Assembly: GCF_014646995.1 (NCBI RefSeq)
Contig: NZ_BMOI01000001.1
Coordinates: forward strand, 211,018 to 275,017
Direction of reading: 5' to 3'
Source of the DNA: Curtobacterium luteum
GTDB taxonomy: Bacteria > Actinomycetota > Actinomycetes > Actinomycetales > Microbacteriaceae
DNA: 64,000 nt
Shown here: piece after piece, positions 54,516 to 64,000 of the stretch
Layout of the letters: every line of letters starts with the position of its first letter
Position numbering within the stretch: position 1 is the first letter of the stretch
Position numbers and translations under genes: made by a program
The notes under the pieces: model-generated
Told to the model about the DNA's origin: nothing
Database searches by the model: none
What the model saw: the letters and a program-made list of their open reading frames with translations, nothing else

Positions 54516-57173
54516 TTGCAGACCGCAGAGATCCGCCGCCGTTGGCTCCAGTTCTTCGGCGACCGCGGGCACACCGTCGTCCCGTCCGCGTCGCTCGTCT
54601 CGGACGACCCGTCGCTCCTGTTCACGGTGGCCGGCATGGTGCCGTTCATCCCGTACCTCACCGGGCTCGTCCCGTCGCCGTACCCGCGGGCCACGAGCGT
54701 GCAGAAGTGCATCCGCACGAACGACATCGAAGAGGTCGGCAAGACCCCGCGCCACGGCACGTTCTTCCAGATGAACGGGAACTTCTCGTTCGGCGACTAC
54801 TTCAAGGAGCAGGCGATCCAGTACGCCTGGGAGCTCCTGACGACGCCGGAGTCGGACGGCGGCCTCGGATTCTCGCCCGATGACCTGTGGGTCACCGTCT
54901 ACGAGGACGACGACGAGGCGATCGCGTTCTGGAAGCAGCACTCCTCGCTGCCGGACGACCGGATCCAGCGACTCGGCAAGGACACCAACTACTGGTCGAC
55001 GGGGCAGCCCGGCCCGGCGGGCCCGTGCTCGGAGATCTTCTTCGACCGTGGACCCGCGTACGGCATCGACGGCGGCCCGGCCACCGACGACGACCGCTAC
55101 GTCGAGATCTGGAACCTCGTCTTCATGCAGTACCAGATCGCCGACGTGCGGTCGAAGTACGACTTCGAGATCACCGGCGAGCTGCCGAACAAGAACATCG
55201 ACACCGGCATGGGGCTCGAGCGCGTCGCGTTCATCAAGCAGGGCGTCGACAACATGTACGAGATCGACCAGGTGCGACCGGTCCTCGACAAGGCGGCGGA
55301 GGTCTCCGGTCGCCGCTACGGTGCCGTCCACGAGGACGACGTCCGGATGCGCGTCATCGCGGACCACGTCCGGTCGGCGCTCATGCTCATCGCCGACGGG
55401 GTCAGCCCGTCGAACGAGGGCCGCGGCTACATCCTCCGTCGGCTGCTGCGCCGCACGGTGCGTGCGATGCGGCTCCTCGGCGTCGAGGGTGCGACGTTCC
55501 CCGAACTCTTCCCGGCGTCCCGCGACGCCATGAAGGACGCCTACCCCGAGGTCGCCGAGGGCTACGACCGCATCGCGCGCATCGCCTACGCGGAGGAGGA
55601 GACCTTCCTCCGGACGCTCGCGCAGGGCACGACGATCCTCGACGTCGCGGTCGAGCGCGCCAAGGCGGACGGCAAGCCCGCGATCGGCGGCGACACCGCG
55701 TTCCTGCTGCACGACACCTTCGGGTTCCCGATCGACCTCACGCTCGAGATGGCCGAGGAGGCCGGGGTCCAGGTCGACCGCGGCGCGTTCGACACCCTGA
55801 TGTCGGAGCAGCGTGCCCGCGCGAAGGCGGACGCGAAGAGCAAGAAGACCGCGCTCGCGGACCTCAGCGTCTACAGCGCGTTCCGAGCCAAGGGCGAGAC
55901 GACGTTCCTCGGGTACGACGCGCTCGAGGCGGAGACGAGCGTCCTCGGCATCATCGTCGACGGCGTCAGCGTGGACCGGGCGGTCGCGGGCGACATCGCC
56001 GAGGTCATCCTCGGCGAGACCTCGCTCTACGCGGAGTCCGGCGGTCAGGACGCCGACCAGGGTTCGATCATCGGGAACGGCTTCGATCTGGAGGTCCTCG
56101 ACGTCCAGCGTCCGGTCGCCGGCCTGTGGAGCCACACGGTGCAGGTCCGCTCGGGCGAGGTCGGGGTCGGCGACGCCGCCACGACCGTGGTCGACGCCGA
56201 GTACCGCCGGGGCGCGACGCAGGCCCATTCGGCCACCCACCTGGTCAACGCCGCGCTGCGGGACATCCTCGGTCCGGAGGCGCTGCAGGCCGGTTCGTAC
56301 AACAAGTCCGGGTACATGCGCCTCGACTTCTCCTGGTCGCAGCCGGTGTCGCTCGACACCCGCTCCGAGATCGAGGAGGTCGTGAACAACGCCATCCGCT
56401 CGGACCTCGAGGTCTCGACCCGCGTGCTCCCGCTCGCCGAGGCCAAGGAACTCGGGGCGCAGGCGCTGTTCGGCGAGAAGTACGGCGCCGAGGTCCGCAT
56501 GGTCGACATCGGCGGTCCGTGGTCGCGCGAGCTGTGCGGTGGCACGCACGTCGCGTCGAGCGCACAGGTCGGCCTGGTGAACCTGGTGGGGGAGTCGAGC
56601 GTCGGTTCGACGAACCGTCGTGTCGAGGCACTCGTCGGCCTCGAGGGGTTCCTCGACCTCGCGGTCGAGCGCACCATCGTGTCGCAGCTGTCGAGCGCGC
56701 TCAAGGCCCCGCGCGAGGACCTGCCGACCCGGATCCAGTCGCTCATGGACGACCTGAGGACCGCGCAGAAGCGGATCGCCGAGTTCGAGTCCGCGAACCT
56801 GCAGCAGCGCGTCCCGGCGATCGCACGGCAGGCGTCCACCGTCGGCGCGACCACCGTCGTCGCCGAGACGGTCGAGAACGTGCAGTCCGGCGACGACCTC
56901 CGTTCGTTGGCCACGGGCGTCCGTGCCCAGCTCGGTGACGGTGCCGCGGTCGTCGTGCTCGGCGCGGTCGTGAACGAGAAGCCGGTGGTGATCGTCGCGA
57001 CGAACGACGCAGCGCGTGCCGCCGGCGTGCAGGCCGGACCGCTCGCCAAGGAGGCCGCCAGCGTCCTCGGCGGCGGTGGCGGTGGCAAGCCGGACCTCGC
57101 GCAGGGTGGTGGTACGGACGCAGCGGCGCTGCCCGCGGCACTCCGGGCCGTGACCGCCCGCCTGGCGGCCTGA
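54516..57173 (+). CDS. alaS: Alanyl-tRNA synthetase
   Basis: This 885-residue class II synthetase charges tRNA-Ala and edits Ser/Gly mischarges. N-terminal TAEIRRRWLQFFGDRGHTVV and the ATSVQKCIRTNDIEEVGKT block mark the catalytic domain; the editing site has HSATHLVNAALR and LCGGTHVASSAQ; the C-terminal coiled coil and DHH-associated domain end with a GGGGGKPDLAQGGG motif. TTG start 4 nt after AGGAAG. It is followed 2 nt later by ruvX. Confidence 0.97.
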   Translation: MQTAEIRRRWLQFFGDRGHTVVPSASLVSDDPSLLFTVAGMVPFIPYLTGLVPSPYPRATSVQKCIRTNDIEEVGKTPRHGTFFQMNGNFSFGDYFKEQAIQYAWELLTTPESDGGLGFSPDDLWVTVYEDDDEAIAFWKQHSSLPDDRIQRLGKDTNYWSTGQPGPAGPCSEIFFDRGPAYGIDGGPATDDDRYVEIWNLVFMQYQIADVRSKYDFEITGELPNKNIDTGMGLERVAFIKQGVDNMYEIDQVRPVLDKAAEVSGRRYGAVHEDDVRMRVIADHVRSALMLIADGVSPSNEGRGYILRRLLRRTVRAMRLLGVEGATFPELFPASRDAMKDAYPEVAEGYDRIARIAYAEEETFLRTLAQGTTILDVAVERAKADGKPAIGGDTAFLLHDTFGFPIDLTLEMAEEAGVQVDRGAFDTLMSEQRARAKADAKSKKTALADLSVYSAFRAKGETTFLGYDALEAETSVLGIIVDGVSVDRAVAGDIAEVILGETSLYAESGGQDADQGSIIGNGFDLEVLDVQRPVAGLWSHTVQVRSGEVGVGDAATTVVDAEYRRGATQAHSATHLVNAALRDILGPEALQAGSYNKSGYMRLDFSWSQPVSLDTRSEIEEVVNNAIRSDLEVSTRVLPLAEAKELGAQALFGEKYGAEVRMVDIGGPWSRELCGGTHVASSAQVGLVNLVGESSVGSTNRRVEALVGLEGFLDLAVERTIVSQLSSALKAPREDLPTRIQSLMDDLRTAQKRIAEFESANLQQRVPAIARQASTVGATTVVAETVENVQSGDDLRSLATGVRAQLGDGAAVVVLGAVVNEKPVVIVATNDAARAAGVQAGPLAKEAASVLGGGGGGKPDLAQGGGTDAAALPAALRAVTARLAA

Positions 57174-57175
57174 GC

Positions 57176-57625
57176 GTGGCGATCCGCTCCGGGCGTCGGC
57201 TCGGCATCGACGTCGGCCGCGCCCGGATCGGCGTCGCGGTGTGCGACCGGGACGGTCTGCTCGCGACGCCGGTCGAGACGGTCCGCCGCGACGACGACGC
57301 CGACCTCGGGCGGATCCTCGCCATCGCGGACGAGTACGACGTGCTCGAGGTCGTCGTCGGGCTGCCGCTGTCGATGTCGGGGGGCGACACCCCCTCGACC
57401 GAGGACGCCCGCGCGTTCGCCGCCCGGATCGCCGGACACCGGCCGGTGCGGCTCGTCGACGAGCGGCTGTCGACGGTGACGGCGCAGCGCGGCCTGCACC
57501 AGGCCGGGCGGAACACGAAGAAGTCCCGCGCCGTGATCGACCAAGCGGCCGCTGTCATCATTCTGCAACACGCGCTCGACCACGAGCGTGCGTCCGGAGC
57601 CCCACCAGGGGCCGAGCTCCCCTGA
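57176..57625 (+). CDS. ruvX: Holliday-junction resolvase-like YqgF/RuvX
   Basis: This 149-residue RNase H-fold protein has GIDVGRARIGVAVCD (first catalytic Asp), VVGLPLSMSGGDTP, VDERLSTVTAQRGL and the final IDQAAAVIILQHAL. It is implicated in pre-16S rRNA processing and perhaps Holliday-junction resolution. GTG start. The alaS-ruvX-mltG-aro order is conserved in Gram-positives. Confidence 0.93.
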   Translation: MAIRSGRRLGIDVGRARIGVAVCDRDGLLATPVETVRRDDDADLGRILAIADEYDVLEVVVGLPLSMSGGDTPSTEDARAFAARIAGHRPVRLVDERLSTVTAQRGLHQAGRNTKKSRAVIDQAAAVIILQHALDHERASGAPPGAELP

Positions 57626-57715
57626 CGGACGAGCCCAGCGAACTGCGGGCTCCGACGGACCGCTGCCGTTGCGGTGCCCCAGGTGGAGTCCCCGAACGAG
57701 AGACCAGAGGATCCG

Positions 57716-59338
57716 TTGGCAGACGACCTGGACTGGAACGCGATCATCTCGCCCGCCGGTGACGGCGGACGGCGACGGGCCGGCGACGACGCCGGGCCGG
57801 GAGCCGACCGGCCGCTGTCGCGGCGCGAGGCGCGAGCGCGTGAGGCCGCACGGGCAGACGCCGCGCAGGCGGGCGCCGCGCAGACGGGCGCCGCGCAGGC
57901 CGACGCCAGGCGGGCCGACGCCACGCGGGCAGACGCCGCGACGGCGGAACACGACCGTGCGCAGGCCGCGCGGGCAGGAGCCGATCGGGCGCAGGCCGGC
58001 CGTGCAGAGGCCGAGCGTGCGCCGGCCGACCCGGGCGGCTTCGCCGTCGACCGTGACGAACCGGTCACCCGTCGCGACCGCAGCCGACCGGTGTCACCGG
58101 CGGACGCCCCGGTCGCGACGAGCGCCGACGAGCTGCACCCGGAGGTGACCGCGCTCCTCACCGGCGAGCACGTGGTCCCGGCCGAGGACGCATCGCGAGC
58201 CGCGGCAGCACGCGGTGGCGAGGGACGAGGCGGGGGAGGCCGTGCCTCCCGTCGGGGTCGTGATCCGCGGCCGCCGCGCCGACGCGGCCCGCTCATCGCC
58301 GGCCTCGTCATCGTCGCGATCGTGCTCGCGGGCGGCGTCGCCGGCTACCAGTTCATCGCACCGAAGGTGCAGCAGGTCGTCGCAGCGATCACCGGCGCCC
58401 AGGAGTCCGACGACTACAGCGGCGACGGGACCGGCAAGGTCACCATCACGATCCGGCAGGGCGACATCGGCGAGGACGTCGCGAAGACGCTGCAGCGCAG
58501 CGACGTCGTGAAGAGCTCGAAGGTCTTCTACAAGCTCCTGCTGCAGTCACCCGACGTCCAGTTCCAGCCCGGCTCGTACACCCTCAAGAAGGAGATGAGC
58601 TCGAAGGCGGCCCTCGCGGCTCTGCAGGACCCCGCCAACGCCGTCAAGGCGTCGATCGTGATCCCGGAGGGGACGGCCCTCGCGGACATCGAGGCCGGGA
58701 TGGTCTCGAAGGCGGGCCTGACGAAGGCCGAGGTCACCGCTGCGGCGAAGGACGTGTCCGCGTACGGGCTCCCGGCGAACGCGACGACCCTCGAGGGCTG
58801 GCTCTTCCCGGCGACGTACCCGATCAACCCGGGGTGGACCGCGAAGCAGTACTTCCAGTCGATGGTCGACACGATGAAGGAGCACCTGGCGTCCGCCGGA
58901 GTGGCCGAGGAAGACCAGGAGCGCGTCATCGTCTTCGCGTCCCTCGTGCAGAAGGAGGCCGGTCTCGCCGCCGACTACCCGAAGGTCGCGCGCGTCTTCC
59001 AGAACCGGCTCGACGACGGCATGGCCCTGCAGTCCGACGCGACCGTCGCCTACGGGACCGGCAACACGCACCGGGTGACCACCACCGACGCCGAGCGGAA
59101 CGACGCGTCGAACAAGTACAACACCTACGTCCACAAGGGTCTGCCGCCGGCACCGATCTCGAACCCGGGCGACGTCGCGATCAAGGCCGTGACCAACATG
59201 GCGAAGGGCAAGTGGCTCTTCTTCGTCACCGTGAACCTGGAGACGGGCGAGACCGTGTTCTCGGACACGTTCGCCGAGCACCAGGTCGCGGTCGCGAAGT
59301 TCCAGGCGTGGCTCCGGGCGCATCCCGACTACCAGTGA
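57716..59338 (+). CDS. mltG: Endolytic murein transglycosylase MltG
   Basis: This 540-residue inner-membrane enzyme cuts nascent peptidoglycan strands. The cytoplasmic N-terminus (about 1-195) is unusually long and Ala/Arg/Asp-rich, with short repeats such as ADAAQAGAAQTGAAQADARRA (20 or so residues). One membrane helix (GLVIVAIVLAGGVAGYQFIA) is followed by the YceG domain with the catalytic Glu in FASLVQKEAGLAADYPKVA and the ALQSDATVAYGTG segment. TTG 57716 is chosen because AGAGGA lies 6 nt upstream; GTG 57674 is the longer alternative. Confidence 0.92.
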   Translation: MADDLDWNAIISPAGDGGRRRAGDDAGPGADRPLSRREARAREAARADAAQAGAAQTGAAQADARRADATRADAATAEHDRAQAARAGADRAQAGRAEAERAPADPGGFAVDRDEPVTRRDRSRPVSPADAPVATSADELHPEVTALLTGEHVVPAEDASRAAAARGGEGRGGGGRASRRGRDPRPPRRRGPLIAGLVIVAIVLAGGVAGYQFIAPKVQQVVAAITGAQESDDYSGDGTGKVTITIRQGDIGEDVAKTLQRSDVVKSSKVFYKLLLQSPDVQFQPGSYTLKKEMSSKAALAALQDPANAVKASIVIPEGTALADIEAGMVSKAGLTKAEVTAAAKDVSAYGLPANATTLEGWLFPATYPINPGWTAKQYFQSMVDTMKEHLASAGVAEEDQERVIVFASLVQKEAGLAADYPKVARVFQNRLDDGMALQSDATVAYGTGNTHRVTTTDAERNDASNKYNTYVHKGLPPAPISNPGDVAIKAVTNMAKGKWLFFVTVNLETGETVFSDTFAEHQVAVAKFQAWLRAHPDYQ

Positions 59339-59383
59339 CCCGCTGCGACGTCTCGCGGCACCGTGCTGTGGGAGGATTGGGCC

Positions 59384-60604
59384 ATGCTTCGTTGGTTGAC
59401 TGCTGGTGAGTCCCACGGACCCGAACTGATCGCGATGCTCGAGGGCCTGCCCGCGGGTGTCCCGGTGTCGTTCGAGTCCATCCGTACCGACCTCGCGCGC
59501 CGCAAGCTCGGGTACGGCCGGGGCTCCCGCATGAAGTTCGAGCAGGACGAGCTCCACGTGTCCGGCGGTGTCCGGCACGGGTACTCGATGGGCAGCCCGA
59601 TCGCGATCCGCATCGGCAACACCGAGTGGCCCAAGTGGGTCGAGGTGATGAGCCCCGAGCCCGTCGAGCAGACCGACATGTCGCGCGGCCGCTCGGCCCC
59701 GCTGACCCGTCCGCGTCCCGGTCACGCCGACCTCGTCGGGATGCAGAAGTACGGCTTCGACGAGGCGCGGCCGATCCTCGAGCGCGCGTCTGCCCGCGAG
59801 ACCGCTGCCCGCGTCGCACTCGGCGCGGTCGCGAAGTCCTTCCTCGCCGAGCTCGGCATCCGGTCGGTCGCGCACACGCTGCAGGTCGGCACGGTCCGCG
59901 TCCCCGACGGCACCGCGCTGCCGCTGCCCGAGGACGTCGACCGGCTCGACGACGACCAGCTCCGGTGCTTCGACGCCGAGACGTCGGCGCGGATGGTCAC
60001 CGAGGTCGAGTCCGCGAAGAAGGACGGCGACACCCTCGGCGGGGTCGTCGAGGTGCTGTTCTACGGGGTGCCCCCGGGGCTCGGGTCGCACGTGCAGTGG
60101 GACCGCCGTCTCGATGCGCGTCTCGCGGCCGCGATCATGGGCATCCAGGCGATCAAGGGCGTCGAGGTCGGGGACGGCTTCGCGACCGCGGGACGCCGGG
60201 GCTCGGAGGCGCACGACGAGCTGTACCGCGAGGACGGCGAGATCGTCCGCACGACCGACCGAGCGGGCGGCACCGAGGGCGGTATGTCCACCGGTACGGT
60301 GCTCCGCGTCCGCGCCGGTATGAAGCCGATCGCGACCGTCCCGCACGCGCTGCACACGATCGACGTGACCACCGGTGAGGACGCGTCCGCACACCACCAG
60401 CGTTCCGACGTCTGCGCGGTGCCGGCCGCCGGCGTCGTCGCCGAGGCCATGGTGGCGCTCGTGCTCGCTGACGCCGTGCTCGAGAAGTTCGGCGGCGACA
60501 ACGTCGCGGAGACGAAGCGGAACCTCGACGCCTACCTGGCGTCGATCCCGGAGACGCTCCGCTCCCGTCGCACCGAGTCCGCGGACTCCGCGCCCGTCCT
60601 GTGA
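59384..60604 (+). CDS. aroC: Chorismate synthase
   Basis: This 406-residue FMN-dependent enzyme catalyses the last step of the shikimate pathway. [39 protein letters not shown], and [18 protein letters not shown] are diagnostic; [10 protein letters not shown] lies near the FMN site. ATG 59384 with GGGAGGA 7 nt upstream. Its TGA overlaps the aroK GTG. Confidence 0.96.
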   Translation: MLRWLTAGESHGPELIAMLEGLPAGVPVSFESIRTDLARRKLGYGRGSRMKFEQDELHVSGGVRHGYSMGSPIAIRIGNTEWPKWVEVMSPEPVEQTDMSRGRSAPLTRPRPGHADLVGMQKYGFDEARPILERASARETAARVALGAVAKSFLAELGIRSVAHTLQVGTVRVPDGTALPLPEDVDRLDDDQLRCFDAETSARMVTEVESAKKDGDTLGGVVEVLFYGVPPGLGSHVQWDRRLDARLAAAIMGIQAIKGVEVGDGFATAGRRGSEAHDELYREDGEIVRTTDRAGGTEGGMSTGTVLRVRAGMKPIATVPHALHTIDVTTGEDASAHHQRSDVCAVPAAGVVAEAMVALVLADAVLEKFGGDNVAETKRNLDAYLASIPETLRSRRTESADSAPVL

Positions 60605-61248
60605 CGGCGGGTCCGCGGGCCGGCGGTCCGCGCGGGGACGGCTCGCACTCGGGCGATCCGCGTGTGGGCGGTCCGCGCGGCGGCGGCAGTCCACGCACCG
60701 GCCGCCTCACCGCGCCCGTCGTCGTCATCGGGCCGATGGGCGCCGGCAAGTCGAGCGTGGGCAAGCGGGTGGCGAAGGCGCTCGGCGTGCCCTTCACCGA
60801 CACCGACCGGGTGATCGTGCGCGAGCACGGCCCGATCCCGGCGATCTTCGCCACGCGTGGCGAGCCGGCGTTCCGGGAGCTCGAGGCCGACGCCGTCCGT
60901 GACGCGGTCACCACCGGCGGGGTCGTCGCTGTCGGCGGGGGAGCCGTGACACACGCCGCGACCCGCGAGTCGCTCGTCGGTGCACGGATCGTGCTCCTGA
61001 CGGTGTCGCCGGAGGCCGTGGCCGAGCGGATCGCCGGGAGTGACCGGCCCCTGCTCGCGGACGGCGGCATCGACGCCTGGCAGACCATCCTGGACGAGCG
61101 TGCGGCGACGTACGCCGAGCTCGCCCACATCGTCGTGGACACCTCGCGGCGGCCGATGTCCCGCGTGGTGGACGAGGTCGTCGCGTGGGTACGCGACGGC
61201 GAACCGGGCACGATCGACGCGCCCGAGCACACCGGAGGGACACCGTGA
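60601..61248 (+). CDS. aroK: Shikimate kinase
   Basis: This 215-residue P-loop kinase phosphorylates shikimate. Walker A is [26 protein letters not shown] and [11 protein letters not shown] bind substrate, and [14 protein letters not shown] is the typical following motif. About 36 Gly/Pro/Arg-rich residues precede the normal start point, from the GTG that overlaps aroC; an internal GTG near 60664 would shorten this. It overlaps aroB by 4 bp. Confidence 0.94.
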   Translation: MTAGPRAGGPRGDGSHSGDPRVGGPRGGGSPRTGRLTAPVVVIGPMGAGKSSVGKRVAKALGVPFTDTDRVIVREHGPIPAIFATRGEPAFRELEADAVRDAVTTGGVVAVGGGAVTHAATRESLVGARIVLLTVSPEAVAERIAGSDRPLLADGGIDAWQTILDERAATYAELAHIVVDTSRRPMSRVVDEVVAWVRDGEPGTIDAPEHTGGTP

Positions 61249-62342
61249 CCGAACCCGCCCTGCCCGCTGGCACCACCGAGATCCGCGTCGGCGGGGACGA
61301 CGGGTACGTCGTCGCGGTCGGCTCGGGCCTGCTCGGCTCCGTGCCCGCCCTCCTCGGACCCCGCGTCGCGAAGGTGCTCATCGTGCACGCGCCGACGCTC
61401 GGCGCACGCGCGAACGACCTGCGTGCGCTCCTCGTCGCGGCCGGCCTGGACGCCCTGATCGCCGAGGTGCCGGACGCCGAGGCGGCGAAGCGGGTCGAGG
61501 TCGCCGCGTTCTGCTGGCAGATCATGGGCCAGTCGGACTTCACCCGCACCGACGCCGTCATCGGACTCGGCGGGGGAGCCGTCACGGACCTCGCCGGCTT
61601 CGTCGCCGCGACCTGGCTCCGTGGGGTCCCGTACGTGGCGATCCCGACGAGCGTGCTCGGCATGGTCGACGCGAGCGTCGGTGGCAAGACCGGGATCAAC
61701 ACGAACGAGGGCAAGAACCTCGTCGGTTCCTTCTCCGCCCCCCGCGCGGTCGTCGCGGACCTCGACCTGGTCCGCTCCCTGCCGCGCAACGAGATCCTGA
61801 CCGGGTTCGCGGAGATCGTGAAGGCCGGCTTCATCGCCGTGCCGGAGATCCTCGACGTCATCGAGGCGGACGTCGACCGGGTGACCGACCCGACGACACC
61901 CGAGTTCCGGCGCGTGGTCGAGCTCGCGATCGAGCTCAAGGCGCAGGTGGTGTCGGACGACTTCACCGAGCAGGGCCGCCGCGAGATCCTCAACTACGGG
62001 CACACGCTGGGGCACGCGATCGAGCACGCTGAGCGCTACCAGTGGCGCCACGGTGCCGCGGTCGCCGTCGGCATGGTGTTCGCCGCGGAGCTCGCGCGGC
62101 TCACCGGGCACCTCGACGACGCCACGGTCGACCGGCACCGCGCGATCCTCGAGTCGCTCGAGCTGCCGACCACCTACGGCATCGGCCGGTGGGAGGGGCT
62201 CCTCGCGACGATGCGCCGGGACAAGAAGGCGCGCGCCGGCATGCTGCGGTTCATCATCCTCGACGGGGTGGGCAAGCCGACGACGCTCGAGGGTCCGGAG
62301 GACCACCTGCTCTTCACGGCGTACCAAGAGGTCGGCGTCTAG
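61245..62342 (+). CDS. aroB: 3-dehydroquinate synthase
   Basis: This 365-residue NAD- and metal-dependent enzyme makes 3-dehydroquinate from DAHP. TDAVIGLGGGAVTDLAGFVAA, PTSVLGMVDASVGGKTG, NYGHTLGHAIEH and RHGAAVAVGM carry the cofactor- and zinc-binding residues. GTG 61245 with GGAGGG 5 nt upstream, overlapping aroK. The aroC-aroK-aroB block is a single operon. Confidence 0.96.
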   Translation: MTEPALPAGTTEIRVGGDDGYVVAVGSGLLGSVPALLGPRVAKVLIVHAPTLGARANDLRALLVAAGLDALIAEVPDAEAAKRVEVAAFCWQIMGQSDFTRTDAVIGLGGGAVTDLAGFVAATWLRGVPYVAIPTSVLGMVDASVGGKTGINTNEGKNLVGSFSAPRAVVADLDLVRSLPRNEILTGFAEIVKAGFIAVPEILDVIEADVDRVTDPTTPEFRRVVELAIELKAQVVSDDFTEQGRREILNYGHTLGHAIEHAERYQWRHGAAVAVGMVFAAELARLTGHLDDATVDRHRAILESLELPTTYGIGRWEGLLATMRRDKKARAGMLRFIILDGVGKPTTLEGPEDHLLFTAYQEVGV

Positions 62343-62360
62343 CAGGTCTGTGGCTCGGGT

Positions 62361-62540
62361 TCAGCGCAGGACGCGCCGGGTCCGCCGCCACCACCACTTG
62401 ACGCGCATCGACACGGTGAGCACGCCGGTGCGACGCCATTCCAGGTACTCCGGGACCGTGGCGCCGTTCTCGTACGCCCAGTACTCGTCATCGTCACGAT
62501 CCGGGTCCATGGCGTCGGGCAGCGGCTTCAAGATGGGCAT
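62361..62540 (-). CDS. Small basic-tailed protein of unknown function
   Basis: This 59-residue protein has an acidic first half (MDPDRDDDEYWAYENGA), then EYLEWRRTGVLT and a basic Trp-rich end (VKWWWRRTRRVLR). ATG 62540 shares its A with the TGA of the upstream gene and has AGAGGAG at -8, so the two are coupled. No family recognised. Confidence 0.65.
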   Translation of the reverse strand: MPILKPLPDAMDPDRDDDEYWAYENGATVPEYLEWRRTGVLTVSMRVKWWWRRTRRVLR

Positions 62541-62842
62541 CAGCGATGCTCCTCTCTGTCGTCGTACCGTTCGTCCGGGGGAGTCACCCGGCGCAGCGCG
62601 CGCGTGGCGAGCCCCCGGCCTGACTTGGACCACCACGCTACGTGCTCGAGTTCGCGGAGCACAGCGATCGAGATGTCGTACTCCGCCTTGCTGCGCTGGT
62701 CACCGATCGACCAGACGAAGCGCCGCCACGCGTGCTCCCGATCCGCTGCCCGCCGCGACTGGAACGCCCTGAACCAACTGACCACGGCGGCGCAGATCGC
62801 CGCAGCTGCGGCGATCACCGCGCTGGTGAGTGCTGTCTCCAT
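62540..62842 (-). CDS. Small membrane-anchored protein of unknown function
   Basis: This 100-residue protein has one N-terminal helix ([20 protein letters not shown]), then a charged helical body containing [31 protein letters not shown] 62842 gives a short N-terminus METALTS. It is coupled by a TGATG overlap to the next small gene, and divergent from the AarF gene. Confidence 0.65.
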   Translation of the reverse strand: METALTSAVIAAAAAICAAVVSWFRAFQSRRAADREHAWRRFVWSIGDQRSKAEYDISIAVLRELEHVAWWSKSGRGLATRALRRVTPPDERYDDREEHR

Positions 62843-62989
62843 CCCCGCATCCTGACGTCCGCGAACCGACCCCGGGGTGACCGCAGCCCGACCTGTGCAG
62901 AACGCCCCGTGCCTCCAGGCCGGTGCAGGAGGAACCTGCCTACCCGACGCACACGCGGCGGACCCAGGCCACGGGAGCACACTGGCTGG

Positions 62990-64000
62990 GTGCCCACCCC
63001 GCCCCGCCTGAGCGACCTCGGCCAGCAGGACGCGGACGTCGGCAGCCTGCGAACCCGCGGCCGCCGCTTCGCCGAACTCCTGCGCATCGCCCGACGCCAC
63101 CACCTCGTGCCGTTCCGCCGCCTCGACTTCTCACACGACCCCGCGACGAGCGACCTCCGACGCGACCAGGCCGAGCACCTGCGACGCGCCCTCGAGGAGG
63201 CGGGCGGCGGCTTCGTCAAGATGGGCCAACTGCTCTCGACGCGGGACGACCTCCTGCCGGAGGAGTGGACCGAGGGCCTCGCCCACCTGCAGCGCAACGT
63301 GGCACCGGCTCCCGCCGCCGAGGTCGCCGAGCTGCTCGCGACCGACCTGCACGCTCCGGTCGACGAGGTCTTCGCCGCGTTCGACCCCGAACCGGTGGCC
63401 GCGGCGTCGATCGCGCAGGTGCACCGGGCCCGGCTGCACGACGGCACCGAGGTCGCGGTCAAGGTCCAGCGGCCCGGCATCGACGCCGCCGTGCGCCGCG
63501 ACGTGGACATCGCGCTGCGGGTCGTGCGGTTCCTGGCGCGCACGAGCACCGAGGCCCGGCAGGTCGGCGTGGTGGACGTGGCCGCGCAGTACGCGGCGGA
63601 CCTGGTCCGGCAGGTGGACTTCTCCTCCGAGGCAAGGAACCTCGCCGCGCTCCGGGCCGCGCAGGCGCGCAGCGCCCGCCCCGACGAGGTCTACTTGCCC
63701 GTCCCGTACCCCGAACTGTCGGGACGACGGGTGCTCGTCATGGAGTTCCTCGAGGGCGAGACGCTCAGTGCGCTGCGGGCGCAGCGCACCGACCGTGACC
63801 TGGACGCGCCGATGCGCGCGATCCTGCGGGCATTCCTCCGACAGGTCGTCTTCGACGGGCTGTACCACGCGGACCTCCACCCGGGCAACGTCGTGCTCCT
63901 GCCCGACGGTCGGCCCGCGTTGATCGACTTCGGTTCGGTCGGGAGGCTCGACCCGGGTCTCCGGGACACGGTCCAGGACCTGCTGGCCGGCTACCTGCAG
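62990..64000 (+). CDS. AarF/ABC1/UbiB-family kinase, 3' end outside the window
   Basis: The first 337 residues of an atypical protein-kinase-like ATPase. The ABC1 signatures are present: [19 protein letters not shown] (KxGQ motif), [11 protein letters not shown] (Ala-rich loop), VAVKVQRPG (Lys), [10 protein letters not shown] and [10 protein letters not shown]. The family supports quinone or isoprenoid lipid metabolism. GTG 62990 is chosen; a weak CACACT hexamer 6 nt upstream fits a leaderless start. Confidence 0.9.
   Translation, partial: MPTPPRLSDLGQQDADVGSLRTRGRRFAELLRIARRHHLVPFRRLDFSHDPATSDLRRDQAEHLRRALEEAGGGFVKMGQLLSTRDDLLPEEWTEGLAHLQRNVAPAPAAEVAELLATDLHAPVDEVFAAFDPEPVAAASIAQVHRARLHDGTEVAVKVQRPGIDAAVRRDVDIALRVVRFLARTSTEARQVGVVDVAAQYAADLVRQVDFSSEARNLAALRAAQARSARPDEVYLPVPYPELSGRRVLVMEFLEGETLSALRAQRTDRDLDAPMRAILRAFLRQVVFDGLYHADLHPGNVVLLPDGRPALIDFGSVGRLDPGLRDTVQDLLAGYLQ

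Overview
The window is very GC-rich, with short intergenic gaps, frequent GTG/TTG starts and GTGA start/stop overlaps. The proteins look actinobacterial, and gene order and protein style suggest the family Microbacteriaceae; a Curtobacterium-like organism is my guess, not something I can prove from the sequence. I see no rRNA, tRNA, CRISPR array, integrase, transposase or phage gene, so this is an ordinary chromosomal segment with a few accessory islands.

Layout. (1) 1-10733: a truncated HAD hydrolase, sua5, a WecA/TagO-type glycosyl-phosphate transferase, an AtpI-like protein, the complete F1Fo ATP synthase operon atpBEFHAGDC, and a YaaA homologue that appears to start at CTG. (2) 10823-28356: a DUF4192-like protein, then a long signalling and cell-envelope cluster. 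It encodes an FHA protein with five DTV motifs, a PP2C phosphatase, a membrane Ser/Thr kinase with an FN3-like ectodomain, a 1937-residue surface protein (propeller-like head, about 11 Ig-like repeats, two FN3 domains), a MoxR ATPase, a DUF58 protein, a transglutaminase-like membrane protein that lacks its catalytic triad, a double zinc-ribbon/FHA protein and an unknown membrane protein. Most of these genes overlap by 4 bp. This is the best candidate for an undescribed system. (3) 28277-31360: asparaginase (minus strand), OsmC, an FKBP lipoprotein and a small secreted protein (minus). (4) 31425-39566: dxr, a site-2 protease, an NCS1 permease with a cysteine hydrolase (apparently inserted), ispG and proS. 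(5) 40159-49271: nusA-ylxR-infB-rbfA (no rimP upstream), mutY (minus), a kinase-like protein with a ruined P-loop, truB, two small membrane proteins and ribF. (6) 49545-64000: a DUF349 protein and cyclophilin (both minus), rarA, rpsD with a structured leader, a small membrane protein, alaS-ruvX-mltG-aroC-aroK-aroB, two small minus-strand proteins and a truncated AarF/ABC1 kinase.

Two features run through the whole window. First, about a dozen genes have a TANNNT -10 hexamer only 6-7 nt before the start codon, the signature of leaderless transcripts, and this settles several start codons. Second, the intergenic gaps hold a dispersed family of palindromes built on GGAGGC(G/A)CGG, often in terminator position, plus several unrelated repeat arrays (37441-37735, 39644-40017, 49299-49452, 33964-34045).
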